NCBI RefSeq assembly: GCF_005886105.2
Contig: NZ_PNCO02000001.1
Coordinates: 3,296,001-3,360,000 of the forward strand
DNA: 64,000 nucleotides
Direction of reading: 5' to 3'
DNA from: Pseudoalteromonas galatheae
GTDB lineage: Bacteria > Pseudomonadota > Gammaproteobacteria > Enterobacterales > Alteromonadaceae
Shown: one piece after another, positions 1 through 9,813 of the stretch
How positions within the stretch are numbered: the stretch's first letter is position 1
How the letters are laid out: every line of letters starts with the position of its first letter
Notes under the pieces: model-generated
Seen by the model: only the letters and a program-made list of their open reading frames with translations
What the model was told of the DNA's origin: nothing
Databases searched by the model: none
Translations under genes and position numbers: made by a program

Positions 1-5
1 TTCAT
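1..5 (-). CDS. petC: cytochrome c1 (start codon only)
   Basis: Only the first five bases are inside the window: an ATG (positions 5-3) followed by AA, overlapping the petB stop codon as TGATG. In the bc1 operon petC, the membrane-anchored cytochrome c1, normally follows petB directly, and an M-K/N start is what such a signal peptide would show. The identity is inferred from operon order alone. Confidence 0.45.
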
Positions 6-1306
6 CATTTCGTCAACCTCGTTGGTAGTGGCTTCGTCTTCTCATTTTTACTGTAGAAGAATAGCAATACGAAGAACATGAAGTAAGTTACTGTCGTAAT
101 TTGCGACAATAGCGTTTTAAAGTCAGTTTGCGGTGTTGCACCAATCCAACCAAGGATAACAAAAGTGACAACAAACTGAGCAATGTTCAACTTATGGAAG
201 CCACAGCGGTAGCGAATCGAACGAACAGAACCACGGTCAATCCAAGGCAATAGTGCCAATGCTACAATTGATGCACCCATCGCAAGTACGCCGATTAGCT
301 TATCAGGGATTGCACGAAGGATCGCATAGAATGGCGTAAAGTACCAAACTGGGAAAATGTGCTCTGGCGTTTTCAGCGGGTTTGCTGCTTCGAAGTTTGG
401 CGCTTCAAGGAAGAAACCGTTCATTTCTGGTGCGAAGAAAACAATTGCACAGAAGAAAATTAAGAAGCCAGCAACACCTAAGACATCTTTTACTGTGTAG
501 TAAGGGTGGAATGGAATTGCATCCACAATATCTTTTTTGTCAGTGTAGTATTCATGGAATTTAAATTTAGGTTTGTCTTCCTCAGCCACAGAGCCTTTCT
601 TACGCTTGATCTCAACACCGTCTGGGTTGTTCGATCCTACTTCGTGAAGTGCAACAATGTGAAGGAATACCAAGATAACCAGTACTAATGGTAGGGCAAT
701 AACATGTAGTGCAAAGAAGCGGTTAAGCGTTGCACCTGAAATAACGTAGTCACCACGGATCCAAAGCGTTAAGTCATCACCAATTACAGGGATTGCACCG
801 AATAATGAAATGATTACCTGAGCACCCCAGAAAGACATCTGGCCCCAAGGAAGTAAGTATCCCATGAATGCTTCAGCCATTAGCGCTAAGAAGATAAACA
901 TACCAAACAACCATAGAAGTTCGCGTGGCTTTTGGTAAGAACCATAAATCATACCGCGGAACATATGGAGATAGACCACCACGAAGAACGCGGACGCGCC
1001 AGTGGAGTGTAAGTATCGCAATAACCAACCATATTCAACATCACGCATGATGTATTCTACTGATGCAAAGGCACCTTCAGCAGAAGGAACAAAGTTCATA
1101 GTCAGCCAGATACCAGTCACAATCTGGTTTACCAATACTAAAATGGCGAGTGAGCCAAACAAGTACCAGAAGTTAAAGTTCTTTGGCGCTGGGTATTGAG
1201 CAATATGCATATTCCAGACGCGAGTCATTGGAATACGAGCATCGATCCAATCAACAACTTTGCCCACTACGCCCGTATTTTCTGCTTTATCTACATTTAC
1301 AGACAT
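5..1306 (-). CDS. petB: cytochrome b subunit of the bc1 complex
   Basis: Core membrane subunit of ubiquinol:cytochrome c oxidoreductase. It holds both b hemes and the Qo and Qi quinone sites in the inner membrane. The 433-residue protein has the four heme-ligand histidines in two helices (H100/H114 and H201/H216), a WG-Q-S-FWGA segment near 154-162 and a C-terminal multi-helix domain. The Qo motif, usually PEWY, reads PVWY here (residues 319-322). The ATG overlaps the petA stop by one base (TAATG), so it is translationally coupled to petA, and its own stop overlaps the petC start. The length is normal for the full-length bacterial form, not the split b6/subunit IV form. Confidence 0.97.
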   Translation of the reverse strand: MSVNVDKAENTGVVGKVVDWIDARIPMTRVWNMHIAQYPAPKNFNFWYLFGSLAILVLVNQIVTGIWLTMNFVPSAEGAFASVEYIMRDVEYGWLLRYLHSTGASAFFVVVYLHMFRGMIYGSYQKPRELLWLFGMFIFLALMAEAFMGYLLPWGQMSFWGAQVIISLFGAIPVIGDDLTLWIRGDYVISGATLNRFFALHVIALPLVLVILVFLHIVALHEVGSNNPDGVEIKRKKGSVAEEDKPKFKFHEYYTDKKDIVDAIPFHPYYTVKDVLGVAGFLIFFCAIVFFAPEMNGFFLEAPNFEAANPLKTPEHIFPVWYFTPFYAILRAIPDKLIGVLAMGASIVALALLPWIDRGSVRSIRYRCGFHKLNIAQFVVTFVILGWIGATPQTDFKTLLSQITTVTYFMFFVLLFFYSKNEKTKPLPTRLTK

Positions 1307-1896
1307 TATGCAACCCCTTCTTCTTCACCTACCAAAATAGTAGTGTCGTCAATAAAGGTATACGGTGGGATCTCTAAGTTTAGAGGTGCAGGTACGTTTT
1401 GGAATACGCGACCCGCCATATCAAACTTCGAACCGTGACAAGGACAGAAGAAACCACTATCAGTGCCTTCTACTTTTTCGCCAAAACTTCCGTTAAGGAA
1501 AGATGGTGAACATCCTAAGTGAGTACAAATCCCAACAGCGACGAAGATCTCAGGTCGCTTAGAACGAAAACCGTTCTGCGCAGACGCCAACTGTTGTGGC
1601 TCTTCAGAGTTAGGATCACGAAGTTGGTCTTCGTGTTGCTTCATTTGTTCTAGCATTTTTGGTGTACGATTAACAATCCAAACAGGTTTGCCTCGCCACT
1701 CAACACGAATAAGTTGTCCAGACTCAAGTTTGCTGATATCTACTTCTACAGGCGCACCTGCAGATTTAGCTCGCTCACTTGGATTCCAGGACGCAATAAA
1801 AGGAACAGCAGCTCCAACCGCACCAACGCCACCTACAACAGAGGTAGCGATAGTTAAAAAGCGACGTCGGCTGTTGTCTACAGGCGCATTGCTCAT
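1306..1896 (-). CDS. petA: Rieske iron-sulfur subunit of the bc1 complex
   Basis: Carries the 2Fe-2S cluster that takes the first electron from ubiquinol at the Qo site and passes it to cytochrome c1. The 196-residue protein starts with a twin-arginine type signal-anchor (S-RRR-FL at 9-14, hydrophobic to about 36). The cluster-binding boxes are C-T-H-L-G-C (C124, H126, C129) and C-P-C-H-G-S (C151, C153, H154). It is first in the petABC operon, so the operon promoter should lie in the unoccupied stretch upstream. All expected ligands are present. Confidence 0.97.
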   Translation of the reverse strand: MSNAPVDNSRRRFLTIATSVVGGVGAVGAAVPFIASWNPSERAKSAGAPVEVDISKLESGQLIRVEWRGKPVWIVNRTPKMLEQMKQHEDQLRDPNSEEPQQLASAQNGFRSKRPEIFVAVGICTHLGCSPSFLNGSFGEKVEGTDSGFFCPCHGSKFDMAGRVFQNVPAPLNLEIPPYTFIDDTTILVGEEEGVA

Positions 1897-2351
1897 CCAC
1901 TTATCTCCACTTGATTCCCAACACTTGCTATATTGAGAACATCAGTTACAGCAGGTTAATTTAAGAAATTACAAAATAGACGCGATCATAAATAAATACC
2001 TTGATTAAAACAAGGTTATTCCAGATCCATGCCCGAATAAACCCGCAGATAATCATCTATGATTACTTCGAGCATGAAACCGCGTATTCATGATATCGCG
2101 TCTGACACAACAATATACTGACTAAGATCAACCCCCGACTAAGGATACGCACCAAATCGCATGACTGGATCTCAGGTCTTTCTACTTGCTCCGCCAATTG
2201 TAGCAAAAAAAACCGCCAAGTTACCGCTCGATTTGCACTAATTATTATATTTATTGAACTTTTTTAACTCGATGCGATATTTTTGAGCGAAATTGAAGGA
2301 AATCTCAAGAACAAGCTTACTCCAATTGCTGAGTTCCACAGTATTAAAAAC
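1897..2351. other. intergenic region upstream of petABC
   Basis: About 450 bases without a convincing gene. The short overlapping reading frames on both strands run across the rpsI 3' end and have no recognisable product. The stretch must hold the petABC promoter (minus strand), but I see no -10/-35 pair clear enough to place. No tRNA-like cloverleaf or T-loop motif was found. Confidence 0.5.
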
Positions 2352-2378
2352 AAAAAACCCAGCATAAGCTGGGTTTTT
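2352..2378 (-). terminator. intrinsic terminator of rplM-rpsI
   Basis: Perfect 11-bp stem (AAAAACCCAGC / GCTGGGTTTTT) with an ATAA loop lies just after the rpsI stop. Read on the minus strand it ends in a T tract. The A-rich left arm makes it look usable in both directions. Confidence 0.88.
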
Positions 2379-2399
2379 GAATTCTTGAAACGTAATAAA

Positions 2400-2789
2400 T
2401 TAACGCTTAGAGAACTGTGTCTTCTTACGTGCTTTCTTAAGACCAACTTTCTTACGCTCAACTTTACGAGCATCACGAGTAACAAAGCCAGCTTTACGTA
2501 GAGTTGGACGTAGTGACTCGTCAAACTCCATTAGTGCACGTGTGATACCGTGACGGATAGCACCCGCTTGACCAGTTGTACCACCACCTGCAACAGTGAT
2601 GTATAAGTCAAACTTTTCTGTCATTTCAACTAACTCTAGAGGCTGACGAACAACCATGCGAGAAGTTTCACGACCGAAGAACTCTTCTAAAGAGCGCTTA
2701 TTGATTACGATGTTGCCAGTGCCTGGGCGTAGGAATACGCGAGCACTTGAACTTTTACGACGACCTGTACCGTAGTATTGATTTGCCAT
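2400..2789 (-). CDS. rpsI: 30S ribosomal protein S9
   Basis: S9 binds the head of the 30S subunit, and its C-terminal tail reaches the P-site tRNA. The 129-residue protein has the typical N-terminus ([14 protein letters not shown]), the [17 protein letters not shown] segment and the basic tail ending Q-F-S-K-R. It follows rplM by 11 bases, the usual two-gene operon, and is followed by a strong terminator, so petABC downstream is not simply read through. Confidence 0.98.
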   Translation of the reverse strand: MANQYYGTGRRKSSSARVFLRPGTGNIVINKRSLEEFFGRETSRMVVRQPLELVEMTEKFDLYITVAGGGTTGQAGAIRHGITRALMEFDESLRPTLRKAGFVTRDARKVERKKVGLKKARKKTQFSKR

Positions 2790-2800
2790 GATAGTGCTCC

Positions 2801-3229
2801 TTAAATGTCTAGAACCTGAGGCTGCTGTGCAGCGTGGTTGTGCTCGTTACCAGCGTAAACTTTAAGTTTACGGAACATTTCACGACCTAGAGGACCGCGA
2901 GGTAACATGCCTTTAACCGCTTTCTCGATGATCATTTCAGGCTTTTTAGCTTGAAGTTTCTCAAAGTTGATAGACTTAAGGCCACCTGGGTAACCAGAGT
3001 GAGCATAGTACATTTTGTCCTGAGTTTTATTACCAGTTACAGTAACTTTCTCAGCGTTGATTACGATGATGTAATCACCAGTGTCAACGTGTGGAGTGTA
3101 CTCAGCTTTATGCTTACCGCGAAGGCGACGAGCGATTTCAGTAGCGATGCGACCTAAAGTTTTACCTTCAGCGTCAACTACGTACCAGTCACGTTTTACA
3201 GTTTCTGGTTTAGCAACAAACGTTTTCAT
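2801..3229 (-). CDS. rplM: 50S ribosomal protein L13
   Basis: Early-assembly 50S protein. The 142-residue sequence matches L13 throughout: [10 protein letters not shown] near the start, [24 protein letters not shown], and the [25 protein letters not shown]-terminus. First gene of rplM-rpsI, transcribed from an extended -10 promoter about 150 bases upstream. In E. coli L13 represses its own operon by binding the leader; the leader here is long enough for that, but I did not derive a matching structure. Confidence 0.98.
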   Translation of the reverse strand: MKTFVAKPETVKRDWYVVDAEGKTLGRIATEIARRLRGKHKAEYTPHVDTGDYIIVINAEKVTVTGNKTQDKMYYAHSGYPGGLKSINFEKLQAKKPEMIIEKAVKGMLPRGPLGREMFRKLKVYAGNEHNHAAQQPQVLDI

Positions 3230-3388
3230 TATAAAAATCCAAAGTTTTCAATTTTAAAACCACAGGCAGTCCTTGGACTACCGCTCTACTTGTATTTGCT
3301 TTAACCCCTTCGAGTTTAAGACTTTTATGCCGCTCAAGTCAGTGGCTAAGCCGACGAGGGCAATAGAACGCAACGTGGCAGGCCGCGG

Positions 3389-3417
3389 ATTATAGCAAGC
3401 CTTCTGGGTGAAAACCA
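3389..3417 (-). promoter_or_regulatory. promoter of rplM-rpsI
   Basis: On the minus strand there is a perfect TATAAT (3394-3389) preceded by TGC, an extended -10. A weak -35 (TGGTTT, 3417-3412) sits 17 bases further upstream. Initiation near 3382 would give a leader of about 150 bases before the rplM ATG. A GC-rich discriminator follows (CCGCGG), as is common for stringently controlled ribosomal promoters. Confidence 0.7.
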
Positions 3418-3581
3418 GCGCTTGGTGCTTTTTTCTACAAGAAAATCTGAAGAATTTCGAAAAAAATCGAAAAGGCAAAAAATCCAACGAAACGATGACG
3501 TATGCGTGAAACGGACTTATTCAAATACGATGTTTACCACCCCATGTCGAACAAGTCCTCTTAACAGAAAAGTAATTGCCG

Positions 3582-4670
3582 TTAGGCTAAGTGCTCTTTT
3601 GCTAAATATTCATGGGATTGCATTTCTTGCAAACGGCTTATGCAGCGTTTGAACTCAAAATTCAGTGTGCCATCGGTATAAAGTTCAGTAATAGGCGCCG
3701 CCGCCGAGATGATAAGCGTCACATTTCGCTCGTAAAATTCATCCACAAGCGCAATAAAACGTCTTGCAGCATCATCGTTTTGCTGGCCCATTTGCTTCAC
3801 ATTAGACAAGATAACAGTGTTATATAACCGGCTGATTTCCATGTAATCCACTTGCGAACGAGCGGTTTCACATAGCGCAGGAAAGTCAAACATAACGATA
3901 CAGTCAGACACCATTCGAGTTTGGATCATCCGACCTTCAATCTCGATTGCTTGGCCAGCAGTACCCGGCTCTGGAGACAATTTGTTAAAGTAATCGAATA
4001 AGTTTTCATCCGCTTGCTTATCAAGCGGACTGTGAAAAATTTCCGCTTGTTCCAAAGTACGTAAACGATAGTCAATACCCGAGTCTACATTAACAACCTC
4101 AGTATTGGCCTTTACCAACTCAATGGCAGGTAAAAATCGAGCTCGCTGGAGCCCATTTCGGTACAGTTCATCGGGGATTATATTAGAAGTCGCTACCAAT
4201 ACGATTCCACGTTCAAACAGCGCCTGCATTAATCCACCAAGTAGCATGGCATCGGTGATATCTTGGACAAAAAATTCATCAAAACAAATAAGATCAGTTT
4301 CTGATTTAAAAGTGTCGGCAATGCTTTCCAGCGGATTTTTTATGTCTTTGAGCTTTTTCAATTCTGCGTGAACACGATGCATAAAGCGGTGAAAATGCAC
4401 CCGCATTTTGCGCTCCGTCGGCAACGCATCGTAGAAAGTATCAACTAGATAAGTTTTTCCACGCCCTACTCCACCCCAAAAGTATAAACCCTTCACTTTT
4501 GGTTGCTCAACTTTGCCAAACAAGCGTGAGAAGAAACTTTGTTTGACTGGTGGCTGATTGACAAGGTCGTCATACAGTCGCTGTAAATGCTTTACGGCAT
4601 TTTCTTGCGCACTGTCATATTGAAAATCATCACGTTGTAGGTCTTGCTGATATTTTTCCCAAGGCGTCAT
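3582..4670 (-). CDS. zapE: cell division protein ZapE (AFG1-like ATPase)
   Basis: P-loop ATPase that in E. coli associates with the Z ring and supports division under low oxygen or heat. The 362 residues include a Walker A GGVGRGKT (66-73), a Walker B ending C-F-D-E-F (D131, E132) and the family stretch A-TSN-PDELY-NGLQR-RFLPAI. Length agrees with E. coli ZapE (about 375). It is divergent from zapG across about 120 bases and stands alone, separated from rplM by the ribosomal promoter. This zapE/zapG/degQ/degS neighbourhood is conserved in gammaproteobacteria. Confidence 0.93.
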   Translation of the reverse strand: MTPWEKYQQDLQRDDFQYDSAQENAVKHLQRLYDDLVNQPPVKQSFFSRLFGKVEQPKVKGLYFWGGVGRGKTYLVDTFYDALPTERKMRVHFHRFMHRVHAELKKLKDIKNPLESIADTFKSETDLICFDEFFVQDITDAMLLGGLMQALFERGIVLVATSNIIPDELYRNGLQRARFLPAIELVKANTEVVNVDSGIDYRLRTLEQAEIFHSPLDKQADENLFDYFNKLSPEPGTAGQAIEIEGRMIQTRMVSDCIVMFDFPALCETARSQVDYMEISRLYNTVILSNVKQMGQQNDDAARRFIALVDEFYERNVTLIISAAAPITELYTDGTLNFEFKRCISRLQEMQSHEYLAKEHLA

Positions 4671-4793
4671 CGACTTAAATATTTTTTTACGATTTGTTTG
4701 TAGGTTATATTAACACGACTGTATTCACAGCGTATATTTAACTCTAACAGAGTTTTAATTTTATTTGCCGTTGAGGCACACAGGGAGAAACAT

Positions 4794-5249
4794 ATGACTA
4801 CCGTTACTTGGCTTGGATTACTGATTATTGTTGCCATTGCTGCATTCTTTTTAGGTGGCTTTGTAACGAAAAAGCAGTTCAAACACCATGAGTTAGAAGT
4901 GCAAGCACAACAAGCTAAACACGACCTTGAGCAATATCGTCAAGATGTATCAGATCACCTATCTAGCACCAAAAAGCTGGTAAATAAAATGCAAGATAGC
5001 TATCAGCAATTGCTTACCCACGTGGAAGAAACGAATCAGCTACTTACACAGGATCGCCCATCTCATCCTGCGGAGCCTTTTTTCTCGAAAGAGACCACAG
5101 AACAGCTACAAGCTTCTCTACAAGCACGTCCAGAGAGAAGACGTAAGCAAGATCCAAGCTTTGAGGCGCCACCAAGTGATTATGCAGAAGGTGAAACTGG
5201 GTTATTTTCTGGTCAAAAAAAAGAAAGTGAGCAAATTAAAGCCTCTTGA
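4794..5249 (+). CDS. zapG: ZapG/YhcB inner-membrane coiled-coil protein (DUF1043)
   Basis: Small membrane-anchored protein linked in E. coli to division and coordination of envelope synthesis. The 151 residues open with one transmembrane helix (about 5-22), then a basic patch (TKKQFK) and a long Q/E-rich coiled coil to about residue 90, followed by a charged disordered tail. Start chosen at the ATG behind a clear GGGAGAA ribosome site. Adjacent to zapE (divergent) and degQ, as in E. coli. Confidence 0.85.
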   Translation: MTTVTWLGLLIIVAIAAFFLGGFVTKKQFKHHELEVQAQQAKHDLEQYRQDVSDHLSSTKKLVNKMQDSYQQLLTHVEETNQLLTQDRPSHPAEPFFSKETTEQLQASLQARPERRRKQDPSFEAPPSDYAEGETGLFSGQKKESEQIKAS

Positions 5250-5250
5250 T

Positions 5251-5280
5251 GAAACTTTTTGTCGACCCCATAGTCTTTAA
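5251..5280 (+). promoter_or_regulatory. possible sigma-E promoter of degQ
   Basis: GAAACTT (5251-5257), a 15-base spacer and GTCTTTAA (5273-5280) resemble the sigma-E consensus GGAACTT-N15/16-GTCTAA. Each box has about one or two mismatches. The site starts right after the zapG stop and points at a DegP/DegQ-type gene, a class often under envelope-stress control. Seen by eye only. Confidence 0.35.
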
Positions 5281-5299
5281 AAGAAGTTATTGATTACTA

Positions 5300-5326
5300 A
5301 TAAGAGGCTAGTTATCAGCCTCTTAT
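5300..5326. repeat. 10-bp hairpin between zapG and degQ
   Basis: Perfect inverted repeat ATAAGAGGCT / AGCCTCTTAT with a 7-base loop. No T tract follows on the plus strand, so it is a weak terminator candidate for zapG. It could equally be a leader hairpin or an operator for degQ. Confidence 0.5.
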
Positions 5327-5364
5327 GACCTATATTAACGCTAATAGCGGAGTACTTCACGACT

Positions 5365-6717
5365 ATGAAATTTAAACTATCTTTGTTATCGGCCGCTTTA
5401 CTCTCTTCTAGCTTATTGCTGTTACCGCAGCAAAGCATGGCCAAACTTCCTGTTGCCGTAGACGGCCAGCAGCTGCCAACGCTAGCACCCATGCTGGAAA
5501 AAGTAGCCCCCGGCGTTGTCAGTATCCAAGTAAAAGGCGCTAAAGAAGTGCGTCGTCGCGTCGACCCTTTCGATTTTTTCTTTGGACAACCGCAACCACG
5601 TAGTCAAAAGCGCCCTTTTAGTGGCCTCGGCTCAGGTGTCATTATCAATGCAGATAAAGGCTATGTGGTTACGAACAATCACGTTATTGATGATGCAGAC
5701 GAAATGCTGGTCACTCTGAAGGATGGCAGAGAGTTTGAGGCTAAATTAATCGGTAGCGACGCCGAATCTGATATCGCATTACTACAAATCGATGGCGAAG
5801 ACCTAACAGAAATCAAACTCGCTAATTCAGACAAGTTGAGAGTGGGTGATTTTTCCGTTGCTATTGGTAACCCATTTGGTTTAAGTCATACAGTCACTTC
5901 AGGGATAATCAGTGCACTAGGTCGTAGCGGCCTGAATATCGAAGGCTATGAAGACTTTATCCAAACAGATGCGGCAATCAACCAAGGTAACTCAGGTGGT
6001 GCTTTGGTTAACTTAAACGGCGAACTCATTGGTATCAACACTGCTATTTTAGGTGCATCTGGTGGAAATGTAGGGATCGGCTTTGCTATTCCGTCAAACA
6101 TGATGAAAAATCTGGTGGACCAAATTGTCGAGTATGGCGAAGTTCGCCGTGGCTCATTAGGTATTTTAGGCCGTACCCTAGATGCTGGTCTAGCTAAAGC
6201 GCAAGGTTTCGAAGTTAAACGTGGTGCTTATGTCATGCGTGTAGTTGAAGACTCAGCAGCGGACAAAGCCGGCCTGAAAGCCAATGATGTTATTGTCAGC
6301 CTAAACGGAGACGAAATTGAGAGCTTTAATGAACTTCACGGTAAAGTGGCGACAATGGGTGAAGGTCGTGAAGTGCGACTTGGCGTCTACCGTGATGGCA
6401 AGACCAAATTTATCGACGTGGAGCTTGGTGGCAAGCAAGAAGAACAGGCTAACGCTGAGGACGTACATCCAAACCTACGAGGTGCGGTACTAGAGAGTGG
6501 CGAGCGCAACGGCAATGAAGGTGTCGTTATCACATCTATAGAACCTCGTTCACCAGCAGCACGTGTTGGACTTGAAGAGGGCGATGTGATCATGCAAGTG
6601 AATCGAAAACGCGTTACTAGCGTCAAAGATATGTCTAAGCTTATCGACGGTATCAAAGGCAATATTGTGCTTGGGATTAAGCGTGACCGTGAAACGGTTT
6701 TCTACCTCATTCAGTAA
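5365..6717 (+). CDS. degQ: periplasmic serine endoprotease DegQ/DegP (Do family)
   Basis: HtrA-family protease and chaperone that degrades misfolded periplasmic proteins. The 450 residues comprise a Sec signal peptide (cleaved near 26), a trypsin-like domain with H106 (TNNHV), D136 (SDIALL) and S210 (QGNSGGA), then two PDZ domains (about 255-345 and 365-450). All triad residues are present. Length matches E. coli DegQ (455). Whether it is orthologous to DegQ or DegP cannot be settled by eye; the tandem position before degS favours DegQ. A terminator separates it from degS. Confidence 0.93.
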   Translation: MKFKLSLLSAALLSSSLLLLPQQSMAKLPVAVDGQQLPTLAPMLEKVAPGVVSIQVKGAKEVRRRVDPFDFFFGQPQPRSQKRPFSGLGSGVIINADKGYVVTNNHVIDDADEMLVTLKDGREFEAKLIGSDAESDIALLQIDGEDLTEIKLANSDKLRVGDFSVAIGNPFGLSHTVTSGIISALGRSGLNIEGYEDFIQTDAAINQGNSGGALVNLNGELIGINTAILGASGGNVGIGFAIPSNMMKNLVDQIVEYGEVRRGSLGILGRTLDAGLAKAQGFEVKRGAYVMRVVEDSAADKAGLKANDVIVSLNGDEIESFNELHGKVATMGEGREVRLGVYRDGKTKFIDVELGGKQEEQANAEDVHPNLRGAVLESGERNGNEGVVITSIEPRSPAARVGLEEGDVIMQVNRKRVTSVKDMSKLIDGIKGNIVLGIKRDRETVFYLIQ

Positions 6718-6740
6718 CGAAATCGAGAAATATTAAAATG

Positions 6741-6774
6741 AAACACAGCGAAACTTGTCGCTGTGTTTTTTTTT
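6741..6774 (+). terminator. intrinsic terminator of degQ
   Basis: Stem AAACACAGCGA / TCGCTGTGTTT with a 6-base loop, followed by a run of nine or more T. It lies 24 bases after the degQ stop. Confidence 0.92.
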
Positions 6775-6818
6775 GTGTCATTATTAACAGTATCAGATAA
6801 CGATAAATATAAGCTCTT

Positions 6819-7898
6819 GTGTTCAAATTAATTAAATTCATTTTTCCACCGCTGCTTGCCGGGCTTGGGATCGCTTTTATCATCATTTGGTTTAATCCTG
6901 AATTAAGGGAAAACCTGCCAAAGCTTGAGGCCCCACATATTCAGGCCCACCATATGAGTTTTGCTGATGCAGTAGAAAAAACCGCTCCAGCGGTCGTGAC
7001 GATTTTTTCCGAGGGTTTTAGCAATCAACCAAGATATCAGCGCCAAAGTACGGTTAGAGAGCTTGGCTCTGGTGTTATTATGAGCCGAGACGGTTACATA
7101 CTGACAAACTATCATGTGGTGAACAATGCTGATCAAATCATTGTGCTTCTTCCTGATGGCCGCCAGTATAGCGATACGCAACTAATTGGCTTTGACACCA
7201 TTACGGATTTAGCTTTATTAAAAATTCCAGCAGAGAATTTGCCAGTCATTCCTATCGATCATGATTACTCGCCCCGTGTTGGAGATGTGGTGCTCGCAAT
7301 TGGTAATCCGTTGAACATTGGACAAACCATTACGCAAGGTATTATCAGTGCTACAGGTAAACAAACACTTACGGAAAGCCAGTTCAATAATTTACTGCAA
7401 ATGGATGCGGCAATTAATGTTGGTAATTCCGGTGGTGCCGTTGTCAATTCTAATGGTGCACTCGTTGGTATTACCTCTGCACAATTTCGCACGCGCTTGA
7501 ACATTGATATTCAAGGTATCTCGTTTGCAATCCCTTATGACCTTGCATTGGATGTCATGCATAAACTCATTATGGATGGCCGAGTGATCCGAGGTTATCT
7601 CGGCTTCAGAGGCACGCCAGTTGACAATACAGGTAAAAGCGTAACGGATCTCTACACACCAATTGTCGGCCTTGCGGTGAGCGAATTAGACCCACTAGGC
7701 CCTGCATGGCAAGCAGGTATGAAAGAACACGATATTGTCGTTAAAGTAGGTGGAGAGCCTGTGACTAATCCACAGAGGACATTAAAGACGATAGGTAATA
7801 CCGCGCCTGGTACAAAACTCGAGTTTGAAGTACTCAGAGGGGGGCAGCGCCTCACCATTACGGTGGAAGTCGCTGAACTCGAAACAGGGTTATATTAG
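6819..7898 (+). CDS. degS: site-1 protease DegS for sigma-E activation
   Basis: Membrane-anchored HtrA protease that, on sensing misfolded porins through its PDZ domain, makes the first cut in the anti-sigma factor RseA. The 359 residues have an N-terminal anchor helix (about 9-25), a protease domain with H99, D130 and S204 (GNSGGA), and a single C-terminal PDZ, against two in degQ. The GTG start is preferred although its ribosome site is poor, because the next ATG (6954) would remove the membrane anchor. It lies between two terminators and must have its own promoter in the 45 bases after the degQ terminator, or depend on read-through. Confidence 0.92.
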   Translation: MFKLIKFIFPPLLAGLGIAFIIIWFNPELRENLPKLEAPHIQAHHMSFADAVEKTAPAVVTIFSEGFSNQPRYQRQSTVRELGSGVIMSRDGYILTNYHVVNNADQIIVLLPDGRQYSDTQLIGFDTITDLALLKIPAENLPVIPIDHDYSPRVGDVVLAIGNPLNIGQTITQGIISATGKQTLTESQFNNLLQMDAAINVGNSGGAVVNSNGALVGITSAQFRTRLNIDIQGISFAIPYDLALDVMHKLIMDGRVIRGYLGFRGTPVDNTGKSVTDLYTPIVGLAVSELDPLGPAWQAGMKEHDIVVKVGGEPVTNPQRTLKTIGNTAPGTKLEFEVLRGGQRLTITVEVAELETGLY

Positions 7899-7913
7899 GC
7901 AAAAAGGTTAAGC

Positions 7914-7947
7914 AAAAAGCGTCCAGATGGACGCTTTTTCGTTTTTT
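7914..7947. terminator. bidirectional terminator between degS and murA
   Basis: Stem AAAAAGCGTCCA / TGGACGCTTTTT with a minimal loop, followed by T-rich sequence on the plus strand and flanked by A-rich sequence on the other. It ends degS and, read on the minus strand, the mla-murA operon. Confidence 0.88.
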
Positions 7948-7969
7948 ATACTAACTTACTTAATTAAGC

Positions 7970-9241
<1,272 letters not shown>

Positions 9242-9499
9242 TTATTGTGGAAGAATAAATTTGCGCTCTTTTTGCCATTCATCAGGTGTGAATGCACGGA
9301 TGCTAACAGCATGCATAGTGCCGTCTTTAATAGTATCCATCAGTGGGCCATAGATAAGCTGTTCTCTTTTCAGCCTTCTTAATCCGTCAAAACACGTTCC
9401 AACAGCAATGACTTCGTAGTGACTACCATTAGCTTTGACGATGATCTCGTCAAGTGATAGCGCATCTTTTAATAAAGTTTCGACTTGATTTGTTTCCAT
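9242..9499 (-). CDS. ibaG: BolA-family protein IbaG
   Basis: BolA-like protein that works with monothiol glutaredoxins in Fe-S handling and is acid-responsive in E. coli. I start it at the ATG at 9499 (85 residues, METNQVETLL...). This fits the E. coli N-terminus and has a GAGTGAG ribosome site. A GTG at 9508, overlapping the mlaB stop, would add three residues. The BolA fold shows GSHYEVIAVG, FDGL-R-KR, Y-PL and HA-SI-AFTPDEW near the end. Located between mlaB and murA as in enterobacteria. Confidence 0.9.
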   Translation of the reverse strand: METNQVETLLKDALSLDEIIVKANGSHYEVIAVGTCFDGLRRLKREQLIYGPLMDTIKDGTMHAVSIRAFTPDEWQKERKFILPQ

Positions 9500-9504
9500 T
9501 AGAC

Positions 9505-9813
9505 TCACTCAAATAGGGTTGTCACCTGTCCCAACTCCATTAAATTTTGCAGTTGTTCAGGCGTATTTTTCAGCTCGAGACGAATGTCGCGCTGTTTCAA
9601 TTGACCTAAAGAGTGAATTAACCAAGCTAAGCCCGCAGTGTCAACCCTTGTCACCTCAGAAAGGTTAAAATAGACGGTTGATTGTGCATTTTTCAACACT
9701 TGAACGATGGTTGACTGTTTCAGTGCGCTTGGCAAACTCGCTCTCGTAAGTTCACCAGTTAACACGATTTCACCTTTACTTTCGGTGAATGAAATATTAG
9801 GCGTCACCATCAT
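9505..9813 (-). CDS. mlaB: STAS-domain protein MlaB
   Basis: Cytoplasmic STAS subunit that binds the MlaF ATPase and stabilises the MlaFEDB lipid transporter. The 102 residues form one STAS domain; the segment R-VDTAGLAWL matches the conserved loop with the functional Thr. It overlaps the mlaC 3' end by 17 bases, indicating translational coupling. Two consecutive ATG codons (9813, 9810) follow an AGAGGGG site; the second has better spacing. Confidence 0.9.
   Translation of the reverse strand: MMVTPNISFTESKGEIVLTGELTRASLPSALKQSTIVQVLKNAQSTVYFNLSEVTRVDTAGLAWLIHSLGQLKQRDIRLELKNTPEQLQNLMELGQVTTLFE

Noticed and set aside
1897..2351. tRNA or small RNA gene in the petA-rpsI gap
   Set aside because: No T-loop sequence, acceptor stem pairing or terminator structure apart from the rpsI terminator.
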